A DNA stretch of 64,000 bases, from positions 675,611 to 739,610 of the forward strand of contig CM119264.1 in assembly GCA_051294375.1 (NCBI GenBank), read 5' to 3'. The translations under genes and the position numbers were made by a program. This stretch comes from Paraspadella gotoi. Its lineage: Eukaryota; Chaetognatha. Each line of letters starts with the position of its first letter. Position 1 is the stretch's first letter. Below, piece after piece: positions 1 to 11,099 of the stretch. Below the pieces are notes generated by a model. That model saw only the letters and a list, made by a program, of their open reading frames with translations. It did not search any database and was not told the origin of the DNA.

Positions 1-572
1 CATAATTAAATAAATATTTAACTTTTTCTAAGCAATTTTTTACTTAAATTTTTTAGAAAAATATAAGTAAAAGAAAAGAGAAATAGATAAGTAAAGTAAA
101 AGAGAAAAAGATAAGTAAAAGAAAAGAGAAAAAGAAAAGTAAAAGAAAAGAGAAAAAGATAAGTAAAAGAAAAGAGAAAAAGATAAGTAAAAGAAAATAG
201 AAAAAGAAAAGTAAAAGAAAAGAGAAAAAGAAAAGTAAAAGAAAAGAGAAAAAGATACGTAAAAGAAAAGAGAAAAAGATAAGAAAAGAAGAAGAGAAAA
301 AGGTAAGTAAAAGAAAAGAGAAAAAGAAAAGTAAAAGAAAAGAGAAAAAGATATGTAAAAGAAAAGAGAAAAAGATAAGAAAAGAAGAAGAGAAAAAGGT
401 AAGTAAAAGAAAAGAGAAAAAAAGTAAAAGAAAAGAGAAAAAGAAAAGAGAAAAAGAAAAGAAAGGAAGGACGCGGAAAAAGGAAAATCGCTGGGGAGAA
501 ATCAGAGAGGAAGAAGTTGGGACTAAAGGGAAACCGTGTAGAAAGACTAAAGCAAACAAATCAGTCAACAAT

Positions 573-575
<3 letters not shown>
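1..575. repeat. purine-rich 24-bp minisatellite
   Basis: From about 63 to 470 the + strand is a degenerate tandem array of a roughly 24-bp unit (AAGTAAAAGAAAAGAGAAAAAGAT). The first 60 bases are AT-rich and unremarkable. Open frames here are a by-product of a stop-poor low-complexity strand and are not genes. Confidence 0.85.
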
Positions 576-631
<56 letters not shown>

Positions 632-1779
632 AGATAAAGAGGGAAGGATAGAGAGAGGGAGAGTGAGAGAGAAAGAGAGGGAGTTGAAGAGAGAAGGATT
701 TAAGAAAAAAGACACTAAGATAAGGGAGAAAGAGTGAGAGAGAGAGGAAGAGAGAGTGCGTTATTGAGGGAGAGAGAAAGAAATAGGGAGAGAAGGGAAC
801 AGAGAGAAGAGAGAGAGAAAAAAAAAAGAATGAGAGAGAAATTAGGGGGAAAATTGACCTTCAACTTGACACATAAAGCCCAAAATAAAGCCCAAAATAA
901 AGCCCAAGATAAAGCCCAAGATAGAGTGACCAAGATCATATGGAAAACTCCATGAAATTAGTTCAATACATATTGTTTTATTAACTTTATAAATTTGCTA
1001 AAGACTGAAAGCAATTTTGAAGCAAAAAAAAAGAAAGTTATGGGAAAATCATTTTTCAATCAATTCATTAAACCATTAGGCAACAATAAAAAGAGAGTGG
1101 GAGATGTCGAGAGAGAGAGAGATTGAAATATTGAAAGAGAAGGAGAGAGAGATTGAGAGATGCTAGAGATAGCACCATCCTTCTCTCTTTCAGATTATCT
1201 AGAGTTTCCCAGAATATCATTATAGGAAAATGGTGTTGGAGAGGGAGTGGAAAGGAGAGAGAGAGAGAGGAGAGAGAGAGAGGAGAGAGAGAGAGAAGAG
1301 AGAGAGAGAAGAGAGAGAGTTTTCCACGGATGGGTGAGAATCCGGTCACGCGGTGGGTGAAAATATTTTACAACCACAAATGTGGCCACTGAACCGAGAG
1401 AGGCAGCGGGGGAGGAAATGAAGGAAGGAAGAGAGAAAGGGGAAAAGGGAGAAGGGAGGAAAGAGATAAGAGGAATAGGGGAAGGAAAGGTGAAAAGAGA
1501 GAGAGGGGGAGAGGGAGAAGGTAGGAAAGAGATAAGAGGAGGAGGGGGAGGAAAGGTGGATATAGAGAGAGAGGAAGAGGGAGAAGGGAGGAAAGAGATA
1601 AGAGGAAGAGGGGGAGGAAAAGAGGAAAGAGAAGCGAAAAATTGAGATGAGCACTTGGGAAAGAATTGAATGCGAGTTAGAGGATATGATAGAGAGCGAG
1701 AGACAAAAATTAAGAGGAGACGATTAATTAAGCGGGGTAAAGTAAGAGAAGAGAGAGAGAGAGATAGAGAGAGGAGAGA

Positions 1780-1813
<34 letters not shown>

Positions 1814-2464
1814 AGAGAGAGAGAGAAGGTGGAAGAGAAGGTTAGGATGGACGAACACAAAGCAAAATTAAGGAGAAGAGAAAAAAATAAGAAACAAAAC
1901 AAAAAAAGGAAAAAAGAAAAGACAATTAGGAAAGAAAATCAAAAAAGAAAAGAAGAAAAAGAGAAAAGAAAAGCTGGAAAGAAAAGGAGGAAAGAAAATC
2001 AAAAAAGAAAAGAAGAAAAAGAGGAAAGAAAAGCTGGAAAGAAAAGGAGGAAAGAAAAGAAAAAAAGAAAAGGAGGAAAGAAAAGCAGGAAAGAAAGGGA
2101 AGAAAAAAAAGAAATAAGAAAAGAAGAAAAGGAGAAAACAAAAGGAGGAAATAAAAGGAAATAAGAAAAGAAGAAAAGGAGAAAAGAAAAGGAGGAAAGA
2201 AAAGGAAATAGGAAAAGAAGAAAAGGAGAAAAGAAAAGGAGATAAGAAAAGAGGAAAGAAAAGAAAAAAGTAAAAAAATTAAAAAAGAAGGAAAGAAAAT
2301 GAAAAAAGAAAACAATAAAATGAGGAAAAAAAATAAAAGAAAAAAAAAAGAATAAAAGGAGAAAAGAAGAGGAGAAAGAGGATGGAACCGATGGTGATGT
2401 TGATGTTTAAAGACGAAAATAGAAACGAGAAGATAAGAAAAATGAAATTGAAAAGAAAAAAATA

Positions 2465-2520
<56 letters not shown>
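576..2520. repeat. AG-rich low-complexity block with two pure (GA)n runs
   Basis: The + strand is almost entirely purine, with (GA)n at about 576-628 and 2467-2518 and irregular GAGA/GGAAAG filler between. A short array of a 12-bp unit (AAAGCCCAAAAT) sits at about 866-930; the same AAAGCCCAA motif forms longer arrays at 22.1 and 26.3 kb. About 940-1080 is AT-rich unique sequence with no gene signal. Confidence 0.8.
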
Positions 2521-2523
<3 letters not shown>

Positions 2524-2699
2524 TTAGTTATACGCTCAACCTTAGTCCGCTCGATCGGTCAGTCTGTCGACCTCGGTTGTCGTCGTCTCAGTCGGTCTCT
2601 GGCTTTCTCTTCAATCACAGTCAACTCATGATTATTTTTCCTGCAATCATTGCTATTTAAAAAAAAAACATAATTAGATATGATGAACATTTTTTTTAG

Positions 2700-3560
2700 A
2701 CTCTATAATTCACTTTGTCGGTCCGTCGGTCCGCCCCCTCAATCTTGTTGAGCATTCACTTATATCATGTCAGAACATCGAATTATGATAAATTATGCAA
2801 AAAAATGATGTCCGTCCATCCGTCTATCTGTCCGTCCGTCCGTCCCATCTTAGCAAAAAACACCAATTACTCGTCATTGGATGGATGGATTGGAATAAAC
2901 ATTTGTGTGTGGGTAGGGAAGTGTGTGATTTAGCTGGATATGAAATTTCGATGGAATCGTCCGAGTGGAAATGAATTTAAATTGAAAAAAACAAAAATAT
3001 GTATTTCACTATTTGAACACCAATTACTCATGAGTGGATATGGCGATTGATCTGAAATTTTGTATGTGGGTAGGGAAATGTGTGATTATGTTGGAAATCA
3101 AGTTTCGATGGAATCGTCTGAGTGGAAATGAGTTTAAATGGAAAAAACAAAAAACCTTTTTCACTCATTGATTAAGCTTCATTTTCTTTTTATATTAAAT
3201 GTAAATGCAAGATGTATTAATTAATCAAATAATTAATCAGTTAATTAATTAGTTAGTCAATTAATCATTCAATTAATTATTCAATCAATCAATTTATTTA
3301 TCTATTAATTAATCAATTATTTCAATTAATCAATTAATTCAATCAATCAATCAAGTCAATCGTTATCGGCATTATTTTCATCGTCGTCATTGCTTTTGTC
3401 GTGGTTACTAACAAAAAGACCTAAAAACAAACATTTCGGATCAAATTAATTAATTGCTTAATTAAATAATTAACTTGAATTAATAAATTATTAATTAAAT
3501 AATTACCGATAATGATCGTGGGCAGATCCGATATTGTTTGTTCAGATTTTTTTTAAATGA
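2700..3560 (+). repeat. interspersed GTCC-rich repeat family, + copy
   Basis: The segment contains the marker CATCGAATTATGATAAATTA followed by a (GTCC/GTCT)n microsatellite, then blocks beginning CACCAATTACTC with GGTAGGGAAGTGTGTGAT. It ends near TAATGATCGTGGGCAGATCC. Related copies lie at about 61.6-62.4 and 62.9-63.3 kb (same strand) and at 30.9-31.25, 36.9-37.26, 49.6-50.1 and 50.28-50.53 kb (opposite strand). Multiple dispersed copies with a shared order of blocks indicate a transposable or SINE/MITE-like repeat. No coding capacity is seen. Confidence 0.8.
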
Positions 3561-3589
3561 GCAACTGATAGGATAATACTTTTTGTGTG

Positions 3590-4660
3590 AGTAAATATAT
3601 TTTCTTTTCTCTTCTCTTTCATTATCTTTTTTTTCTTTTCTCTTTCACTATCTTCTTTTTTCTTTTCTCTTCTCTTTCATTATCTTCTTTTTTATTTTCT
3701 CTTCTCTTTTCTTTCTTTCTCTCTTCTTTTCTCTCTTTATTTCATTCTCTTCTCTTTTCTTTTTTCTCTCTTTCATTCTTTTTTCTTTCTTTTCTCTCTT
3801 TTTCATTATTTTCTTTTTTCTTTTCTCTTCTTTTTCATTATCTTGTTTTTTTTTCTCTTCTTTTTTCTTTCTTTCTCTGTTTTTTTTTCTCTCTTTTGTT
3901 CTTTTCTCTTTTCTTTTCTCTCTCTTTCATTATCTTTTTTTTTCTTTTCTTTTCTATTTTATCATCTTCTTTTTTCTTTTCTCTTCTCTTTTTTTTCTTC
4001 TTCTCATTCTCTTCTCTTTTCTTTTCTCTTTTCTTTTTTCTTATTCTTTTTTCTATTCTCTTTTCTTTTCTTCTCTTTTTTCTTTATTCTCTCCTCACCG
4101 CCCAGCGTATTCCAATCTCGCACGAAACGGATTTCCTCGTTAAAAGCGAATCTCGTAATCTCGACGTCCTTCTTCTCGCTGGAACGAGATTATGATTAGG
4201 GAAAAGAGGATCGGAAAAAAAGGAGGAAAAGAAAATTAAAGAAAAAAGAAATGAAAAAAGGAGTAAAGCAAAAGAAAAGGAAAGAAAAAGAGAGGAAAGC
4301 ATATAAGGAGAAAGAAAAAAGAAAGGAAAGAAAAAAGAAGGAAAGGAAAATAAAAGAAAAGAAAAATAGAGAAAAATAAAAAAGGAAAAAGTAAAATAAA
4401 AGGAAAGAAAAAAGGAGGAAAGAAAAAAAGGAGAAAAGGAAAAGAAAAGGAAAGAAAAAATGAGGAAAGCAAAAAAGGAGAAAGGAAAAGAAAAGGATAG
4501 GAAAAGAAGAGGAAAGAAAAAAGGAGGAAAGAAAATTAAAAAGAAAAAAAGGAGGAATAGAAATTAAAAAGAAAAGAAAAGAAAAGGAAAAAAAAGGAAA
4601 AAAAGGAAAAAATATAAAGAAAGAAAAAAGATAGAAAAAGAAAGAAAAAAGACACAAATG
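3590..4660. repeat. pyrimidine tract, 110-bp unique island, purine tract
   Basis: About 3596-4092 is TTTTCTC-type pyrimidine sequence on the + strand and about 4200-4655 is GGAAAAGAAAA-type purine sequence, so the flanks are roughly complementary. Between them, about 4093-4199 is a complex unique island (CCGCCCAGCGTATTCC...). The island has no open frame matching the Ig gene and no recognised motif. Confidence 0.75.
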
Positions 4661-4797
4661 CTGTATAGAAAATAAAGAAATTGATAAAAGAGTAAAAATT
4701 AAAAAATAATAAAAATTAAAAAAAGAGAAAAACCGATCGTAACTGAAACGCGAATATTCATGCGGCTAACGACCCCCGCCAGAGGATGCAAATTAAA

Positions 4798-4835
4798 ATC
4801 TCTCTCTCTCTCTGACTTCTCTTCTTCTCTCTCTC

Positions 4836-4908
<73 letters not shown>

Positions 4909-5176
4909 ATGCTAATAACAAACCTTCTCGATTTAATCGTTATTAATTAATTCCGTAAATATATATTTTTTTTAATTCCGCAGAAAAAAAAACAAGATGG
5001 CGGCTGCCGAAGACGCATCTTTTTCTCACACAGCAAAAACTCTTTAACCTCGAAAAAAAGGGAAAAAAAAGGAAAAAATAAAAACAAAAATAAGGAAGAA
5101 AAAAAAACGATATTGGAATAAATAACCCGATAAATCCGACGTTTGCTAACAAGTGCGGCAAAGGGAAAAGACGACC

Positions 5177-5216
<40 letters not shown>
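4798..5216. repeat. (CT)n microsatellites before the first exon
   Basis: CT runs occur at about 4800-4906 and 5181-5216 in the presumed promoter or 5' untranslated region of the gene starting at 5360. (CT)n/(GA)n tracts near promoters can bind GAGA-type factors in some animals; whether that applies here is not shown. Confidence 0.7.
4994..5004 (+). promoter_or_regulatory. possible YY1-type element AAGATGGCGGC
   Basis: The 11-mer AAGATGGCGGC is identical to the well-known YY1 core, which is often found at or just after metazoan transcription starts. It lies about 360 bp upstream of the first-exon ATG at 5360. The ATG inside it (4997) opens a 16-codon frame, MAAAEDASFSHTAKTL, ending at 5047. 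This would be a short upstream ORF if transcription starts before it. One short match can occur by chance. Confidence 0.35.
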
Positions 5217-5218
<2 letters not shown>

Positions 5219-5359
5219 CAACGGGAGTCAAGGCAGCGAAGATTCAACGTCGACACAGATTTCATTTTCTGCCTCGAAAAAAATAAAATCGAAAAATTTA
5301 AAAATAATAAAAAATTTTAGAAAAAATAAATAAAAGATAAAACTAACAAACAAAAAAAG

Positions 5360-5388
5360 ATGCGATTTGTTCAGAAGATGACGACGGG

Positions 5389-5420
<32 letters not shown>

Positions 5421-6015
5421 AAGTGGAATTTTTGTTAAACGAGCGAGCGAACGAATCGAACGAACTAATGAATGAGACGAACGAAACGAACGAACTAATG
5501 AATGAGTCGAAGGAATATTTAAAATCCTCAACGTCGGTTTTGTCGGTTTTGTCGGCTTCATTGTCGGCTTCCTTGTCGGCGCCGACGAGTTTATTGTCGG
5601 TCATGAAGTCGTCGTCCGATTGTAGGCTCACCTCTTCCTCCTCCTCCTCCTCCTCCTCCTCTTCCTCCCTCTCTCCTCTTCCCTCTCCTTCTCCATTTTC
5701 CTCCCCAACCATCTCTCCCTCTATCGGCACCGAAATTCTTTATCGTCATCGTCATCATCATCATCGTCGTCGTCGTCGTCGTCGTCTATTTTTTTCAAAG
5801 AATCTCTCTCTTCCGCCCTCTACCGTTCGAGATTCATCCGGTCGCCATCGCCGCAGCTGCCCTCCGCTGCTCTGCCGCCCTTACCTCGTCCTCCTCGCAG
5901 CCGCTCTCCTGCTGCAGCCGACGTCGTGGAGGGAGGATTGTTCCTCCTCCCCCTGCGCCTCTTTTGTGGGCGTGGCCTTGGCGCAAGAGACGTCATCGGA
6001 ATCCACGACGCCAGG
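5360..6015 (+). CDS. exon 1 of Ig-superfamily gene: low-complexity N-terminus and signal-like segment
   Basis: This is the first exon of the nine-exon gene (218 codons plus 2 nt). The upstream-most ATG in frame was used; later in-frame ATGs exist (about residues 37, 46 and 80), so the true start is uncertain. The product begins MRFVQKMTTG, then poly-Ser from (TCG)n, NE/NES repeats, a second poly-Ser from (TCC)n, and an Arg/His run. Residues about 170-209 carry CRPYLVLLAAALLLQPTSW and end FVGVALAQ before ETSSESTTPG. That resembles a signal peptide with a cleavage site after ALAQ. The exon ends CCAGG at a GTGAGA donor. Its two leftover bases join the A of the next exon to give Gly. A 170-residue extension before a signal peptide is unusual, so a start downstream or an unannotated 5' exon is possible. 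Confidence 0.7.
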
Positions 6016-6275
6016 GTGAGATAGATGATTGTGATGTTGTTGAGGAAGAAAGAAAGGTAAGAAAGATGATGTTAATGGTGTTGAGGAGGATGATGTTTAT
6101 GTTGGTGAGGAAGATGACATTGATGTTGTTGAGGAGGATGATGTTGATGTTGTTGAGGAGGAAGATGTTGAGGTTTTTGAGGAAGATAATGTTGATGTTG
6201 TTGAGAAAGAGATTGATGTTGTTAAGGAAGATGATATTGATGTTATTGAGAAAGCTAACGCACTTTGTTTATAAA
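6016..6275 (+). repeat. 24-bp trinucleotide-based minisatellite in the start of intron 1
   Basis: Degenerate units of GATGTTGATGTTGTTGAGGA are arrayed from about 6020 to 6255, directly after the exon 1 donor. Most units differ by substitutions or by multiples of three, so two forward frames stay open: one Met/Leu/Arg-rich, one Asp/Glu/Val-rich. Reading through the donor meets TGA at once, so retention of this block would truncate the protein. It is treated as intronic. Confidence 0.7.
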
Positions 6276-6627
6276 AATCATCCTTTCATTTAAAAAAAGT
6301 TGATTTTTAATTTTTGTGCCTTAAATATTTTATATATTTTATATAATTAAAAATATGTATGGAAGTATTGCTTAAAAAAAATGTTGTTTTTTCTAAATCT
6401 AAAGCTGGTTCTTTTTTCAGATTTAAAACTCTGAAATAATGAGAGCGAGACATCGAGAGAAAAAGAGTGAAACTGAGGGAGAAACTTCCTTACCTGCCAA
6501 AGAGACAATTTCAGATTCAAAAAAAAAAAAAAAAAAAGAAAAAAAAGAAGAAAATCGAATGAAGGAAAAGAAAACTGAAATTTATTTGTTTTTTCTTTCC
6601 ATTTTGTGTGCGAGGAAACCGAATTTT

Positions 6628-6805
6628 GGCCTTATTTTCCGAGAACGCCCCATTTTGTATCAATAATAAAATTAATAGAATATATTTAGTGAAAATAAAT
6701 CGTTGTTGTCACAAATTCAAATTTAGTTTTTAAGTTAATTATTAAAGTTAATAGTAAATTTTTGATTAAACTAAAGGAAATGCGGCATTCTTAAAAAAGA
6801 GAGCC
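6628..6805. mobile_element. miniature inverted-repeat element, GGCTCTCTTTTC family, copy 1
   Basis: The left end GGCCTTATTTTCCGAGAACG and the reverse complement of the right end GGCTCTCTTTTTTAAGAATG are imperfect inverted repeats, both followed by a CCCCATTT-like block. The interior is AT-rich with TTAAG/TTAATAG sequence and no ORF. The same pair of ends recurs at 18.8, 33.0, 43.3 and 51.0 kb, which defines a family. Target duplications are not clear. Confidence 0.65.
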
Positions 6806-6917
6806 CAATGTTGTCTGTGTGGAGAGAGCTAATTCTGTGTGTGGAAGGAATTTCTTAGAATTCGGGGACGAAAATCGCGTTGAGAAGGAGAAACTCGATT
6901 CAGGAGGCAATAAATTG

Positions 6918-7317
6918 AATCTTTTCTTTTCTTTTCTTTTCTTTTCTTTTCTTTTCTTTTCTTTTCTTTATTTTTCTTTTTTTTCTTTTCTTTTCTTTTC
7001 TTTTCTTTTTTTCCTTTTCTTTTTTTTCTTTTCTTTTCTTCTTCTCTTCTATTTCTTTTCTTTTCTTTTCTTTTCTTTTCTTTATTTTTCTTTTCTTTTC
7101 TTTTCTTTTCTTTTCTTTTCTTTTCTTTTCTTTTCTTTTCTTTATTTTTCTTTTTTTTCTTTTCTTTTCTTTTCTTTTTTTTCTTTTCTTTTTTTCTTTT
7201 CTTTTCTTTTTCTTTTCTATTTCTTTTCTTTTCTTTTCTTTATTTTTCTTTTTTTTCTTTTCCTTTCTTTTCCTTTATTTTCTTTTCTTTTATTTTCTTT
7301 TCTTTTTTTTTCTTTTC
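6918..7317. repeat. (TTTTC)n microsatellite up to an N gap
   Basis: Almost pure TTTTC pentamer repeat on the + strand, interrupted by a few TATTT and TTTTTT variants, running into a 25-N gap at 7318-7342. The same pentamer bounds the right arm of the palindrome at about 16855-16975. Confidence 0.9.
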
Positions 7318-7342
7318 NNNNNNNNNNNNNNNNNNNNNNNNN
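7318..7342. other. assembly gap, 25 N
   Basis: A run of exactly 25 N. Gaps of the same length occur at 25034-25058 and 62848-62872, which suggests a placeholder size. The other gaps are 25212-25576, 26649-26748, 40882-41287, 60154-60368 and 63625-63858. Confidence 0.99.
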
Positions 7343-7779
7343 AAGAGAGAGATTTTAAAAAGAAAGGAAAGAAGAGAAAAAAAGGAGAGGAAAGGAGAGG
7401 AGGGAAAGGAAAGGATTGACAAGAAAAAGAAAGGAGGTGAAGAGATGAAATGGAAAGGAAAAATAAAGGAAAGGAGAGATTGGAAAAGGACGCAATGAAA
7501 AGAAAAGAAAAAGAAAAGAAAGAAAAGAAAAAAGAAAGAAAAGAAAAGAAAAGAAAAGAAAGAAAGAAAGAAACGAAAAAAGAAAAGAAAAGAAGAAAAG
7601 AAGAAAATGTTAAAAAGGTAAGATCACCGATCAAAACAACGAAAAGAGAGTAAAAGAGAGAGGAGAGAAACGAAGCAAAAACATACATTTAGTAAGAACA
7701 TTGCGGTGCCTTTTTTAAAAAAAAATAAGATAAAGACAAAAAAAATGAAAAGTAAATAACAAAAAACTAAAAACAAGGC

Positions 7780-8620
7780 GGTTGCGCCGCAGTGACCTTA
7801 TTTTTCACATGATGATATGACATGAACATGAAACATGACATGGACTAAAAAAACTTTCTTAACGGCCCATGTATTTATGACAACACACTGCATCGAAATA
7901 TCCGTTTTTATACTTAAAGTTTTAGGCATTTCCTGCAGGCGGCGCCTAAGCAGTCACTTTGATTTGAGGTTTTTTCTTGTCTTACAAATGCAGCCAATTA
8001 CAGGCGAATTATACTTAGACCCGACGGAGAGACTTACCGACCGGACAGACGCAACCGACCGAAGCCCGACAGAACAGACCGAACGCAAAAGTAACTTATA
8101 GAGTTGGCAACCTAAAAGGGCAAAAAAATCTTGAGAGAAAATCCAAATTTTCCTTTTTTTTGGGGGGGAATTCTTTTCGCGCTGTTCCTTGTTGAAAATC
8201 AAACTGTTGACGGAGAGAAACGCAGCGGTCCGATCCCCTCTAGCGGCCAAAAAACAGAGAGTCGAAAGCCAATGAAAGACACAAAGCGATGGGATTTTAC
8301 TTAATCCATTTCCATGCAAGCTCAATAAGGCACTTTGTGGTCGTCGGTCGCTCGGTATGTCCTGTCTGTTCCATCGGTAATGGTCCGACTTACGTTAAAA
8401 TGCTCATAACTCGGGAAAAAAAATACTTCATAGATTTTGTTCATTTTTGGAAAGGAAGGTAAGGTACCATAAGACCTTTAACGTGAAAATTGGCTCTATA
8501 TTTTATATTTTTCCGATACTTATTTAGTCATTTTTATACGCGCGCATTGTATTGCATAGCAATAACAACTATAAATGTATTTTATCTTTCAAAGTGTCGT
8601 TAAATTACCTGATTTTAAGC
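7780..8620. repeat. dispersed repeat with CTAGCGCC-type core, left palindrome copy
   Basis: Blocks shared with 40.38-40.6, 55.12-55.4 and 59.3-59.6 kb: a GATGCAGTG/CACTGCATC segment, a GCGACTGCTAGCGC-like core, and CATACTT..AAGACCTTTAACGTG with TTCATATTTGG-type sequence. The dispersed, block-conserved pattern indicates a repeat family. The palindrome mate is at about 15900-16690. Confidence 0.65.
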
Positions 8621-9179
8621 TTTTCATATCAACTATCCAAAAATTAAACCTATTTTAATTTTTTCTCAGGTTAATAAAAACAAAAATTTTAAGAAGATTA
8701 ATAACGAATATGCATTAAATTATGCAAAATACTTTAAATGTATTTTTTACTTTTTGAACGCTTTATATGCATTAATAAATCTTAACCATAATAATTTTCC
8801 TGATAAAAGTAAGTTTTAATAAAATTCAAACCATAACAGTAACTTAAACCAAATCTTACCTAATTATTTGAAATTTTTTTAACGCAAAATACCATTTACA
8901 CCTTTTGCAGAATGCTTTATTCTATAACAAATAAATACTTTAAAAAATACTTTTTACTTTTAATAATATTAGATTAAGATTTAAAATAAGTTTACAATAA
9001 AGAAGAAAAACAAGAGAAAACCGAAGCAGTTGCCCTTGCTGCAATCAAAAAAAACTTAATATGAACGAGTTTCAAAACAATTAATATATCGTCTAGAGAT
9101 AAGGTAAGAAGGACTATAACGAATATTTATATAGATTTTAATTATCATTAGAGCTTTAGAGTAATATTTTTTTAATTTT

Positions 9180-9365
9180 TGTGTCCGATATAGGCTCCCA
9201 CGCCCTGGAGTAGTTGTTGATGGTTAAGAGTGATTGTTAAAATTCTAAAAAGTTCATCATTTTCGGTTTTAAATCCCTTCACTTTTATCAAAATAAACCG
9301 TAATCTCTTACCCTATACCTAACCACTAACCCCTAACCATCACCCTAACACTAATCCTCTAATGA
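9180..9365. repeat. TTAGGG-like degenerate repeat within left arm
   Basis: The + strand shows CTAACCACTAACCCCTAACC and nearby CCCTA/CTAACC variants. The mate in the right arm (15175-15240) reads GGTTAGGGTTAGGGTAAGAG. This is an interstitial degenerate telomere-like array and not a chromosome end. Confidence 0.6.
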
Positions 9366-9519
9366 ATTAACCAAATGTACTTTCAAGAAAAACGTTTATT
9401 CAAAAATAACAATTTTCTTATAAACATAACAATTTTTCGGTCAATGTTTTTTTCTGAAATAAAACAAATTCTTCCAAATAATTTTCTTTATTTTGAATTT
9501 TCTCTCTTTTGATTTATTG

Positions 9520-10132
9520 TCGAATTATTCTTTCTCTCTCTCTCCTTCGTCTCATCTCTCTCTCTATCTCTCTCTCTCTTCGTCTCTCTCTGCTCTCTCT
9601 TTTTTACTGTCTCCCTCTCAATCTTCTTTCTTATTAAAATCAATCTCCAAAAAGATTCCAACGTCGAGCCAAAAGTTATATCATCGATTGAGAATTTAGA
9701 ATTTGATAACATTTGGCGAAAACTTTGAAGTTGGAATTTTTCGTTTTTGTTTTGTTTACTGTGGTTTCTCTTTATTTACCTTTTGTTTGCTCTCTGTTGT
9801 TTTCTTTTATTTCTCTTTTTGTTTTCCTCTGTTGTTTTACTTTTAGTTCTCTTTTGTTTTTCTATGTTGTTTTCTTTTAATTTCCTTTTGGTTTCTCTCT
9901 GTTTCTTCTTTCTCGCTGAGCGCCGACTGGTCAATGCCCTTGGCCTGTTTGTTATCTCATCGAATTTTCCTGGATCTCTCTCTCTCTCTTCCCTCTTTCC
10001 TCCTCCTTCGTCTCTCTTCCCTCTCTCTGTAGGAGTCCCCGACCTCGAAATGCGGGAAAGGATTATGTCAAGCGTCCTTTGGTTGGAGTCTCGCGTAAAC
10101 ATTCGCCAAAACATCAATTTTGTCAAAGGAAA

Positions 10133-10172
<40 letters not shown>

Positions 10173-10265
10173 TTCATTCCCTTTCTCCCTTCTCGTCTAT
10201 CCCTCTCTCTCTTTATTCTCTCTTCGGTTTTTCTCTCTGTCTCTGCAACGGCCGTTTTTCTAAAT
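9520..10265. repeat. CT-rich block, left arm
   Basis: Pyrimidine-rich sequence with several (CT)n runs and a Kr/CTTTTG-type filler. Its right-arm mate (14210-15045) holds much longer (GA)n runs (about 14433-14521 and 14887-15005). The microsatellites therefore differ greatly in length between arms while flanking unique sequence is shared. Confidence 0.75.
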
Positions 10266-11099
10266 TTTGAATAATTTACTAATAGTGATGAAAAGAATCT
10301 TCTAATTGATATAGAAATAGATTGATCAAATCTTTTTATTGAGACTAGTTAATAAATATTCTTTCAATCATCATATTAAAATGATATCCACTTTAAAAAT
10401 TTAATATCTTAAGAATAATGAATTCTTAGAAATTTCAATATTTCTTATCCGTACTCACGACAATAACAGGTTGCATAAATTTTCTTTTTTATTGATTTGT
10501 AAATTTAATTGTCGAGATTCTTGGTTGTTACTTTTAAGAATCGTAATTGTTCTAAAGTACCTATGACAGTATTAAAAGTGCTCTCCTATTTCGCTATGAA
10601 TTGTAACCAAAAGTATGAGTGCGTATAAATAAGTATTACCAAAGATTGTGACATCGGAGCTTAATGATATTATTTAGCTAAAGTCATTTATAAAGTCTTT
10701 TTGATCTTGAAAAGTCTCTTAGCTTTAATGTCCGTGATAATGTATTTCGTTCAACAATTTGTCTTCACTCTCAGTAATCGTTGAGGTCTACTAAATTTAA
10801 ATATTCTAAATTAATCTCTTACATCATAAATACAATAAGAGTCAGATAAACAATGTCGTAGTCAGAACGGTAAAATCTCAATCTTTTTCTATTGAATTAT
10901 ATTAACGATGAAAAACTGTTAATTGATAAACGGGCGAATTTATATAATAAAAAATATTAATATTAATAAAAACATTATAATGATTAATAAAAAACCATAT
11001 CGGGGGGAAAAGTTTCGTTTTAAAATTTCATTAACTCGGTTCAAATTCACTTCAGAAAAAAAAAAGACTTTTAGCTCTGAGACCAGATATACTATAAAA

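Noticed and set aside
1670-2315. Lys/Glu/Arg-rich and Phe/Ser-rich frames
   Set aside because: Purine-only DNA has few stops in some frames; the content follows the repeat unit and shows no domain.
3230-3520. CRISPR-like alternation of AATTAATTAATCAATC repeats
   Set aside because: AT-rich simple sequence without constant repeats or unique spacers, in a eukaryotic intron-rich genome.
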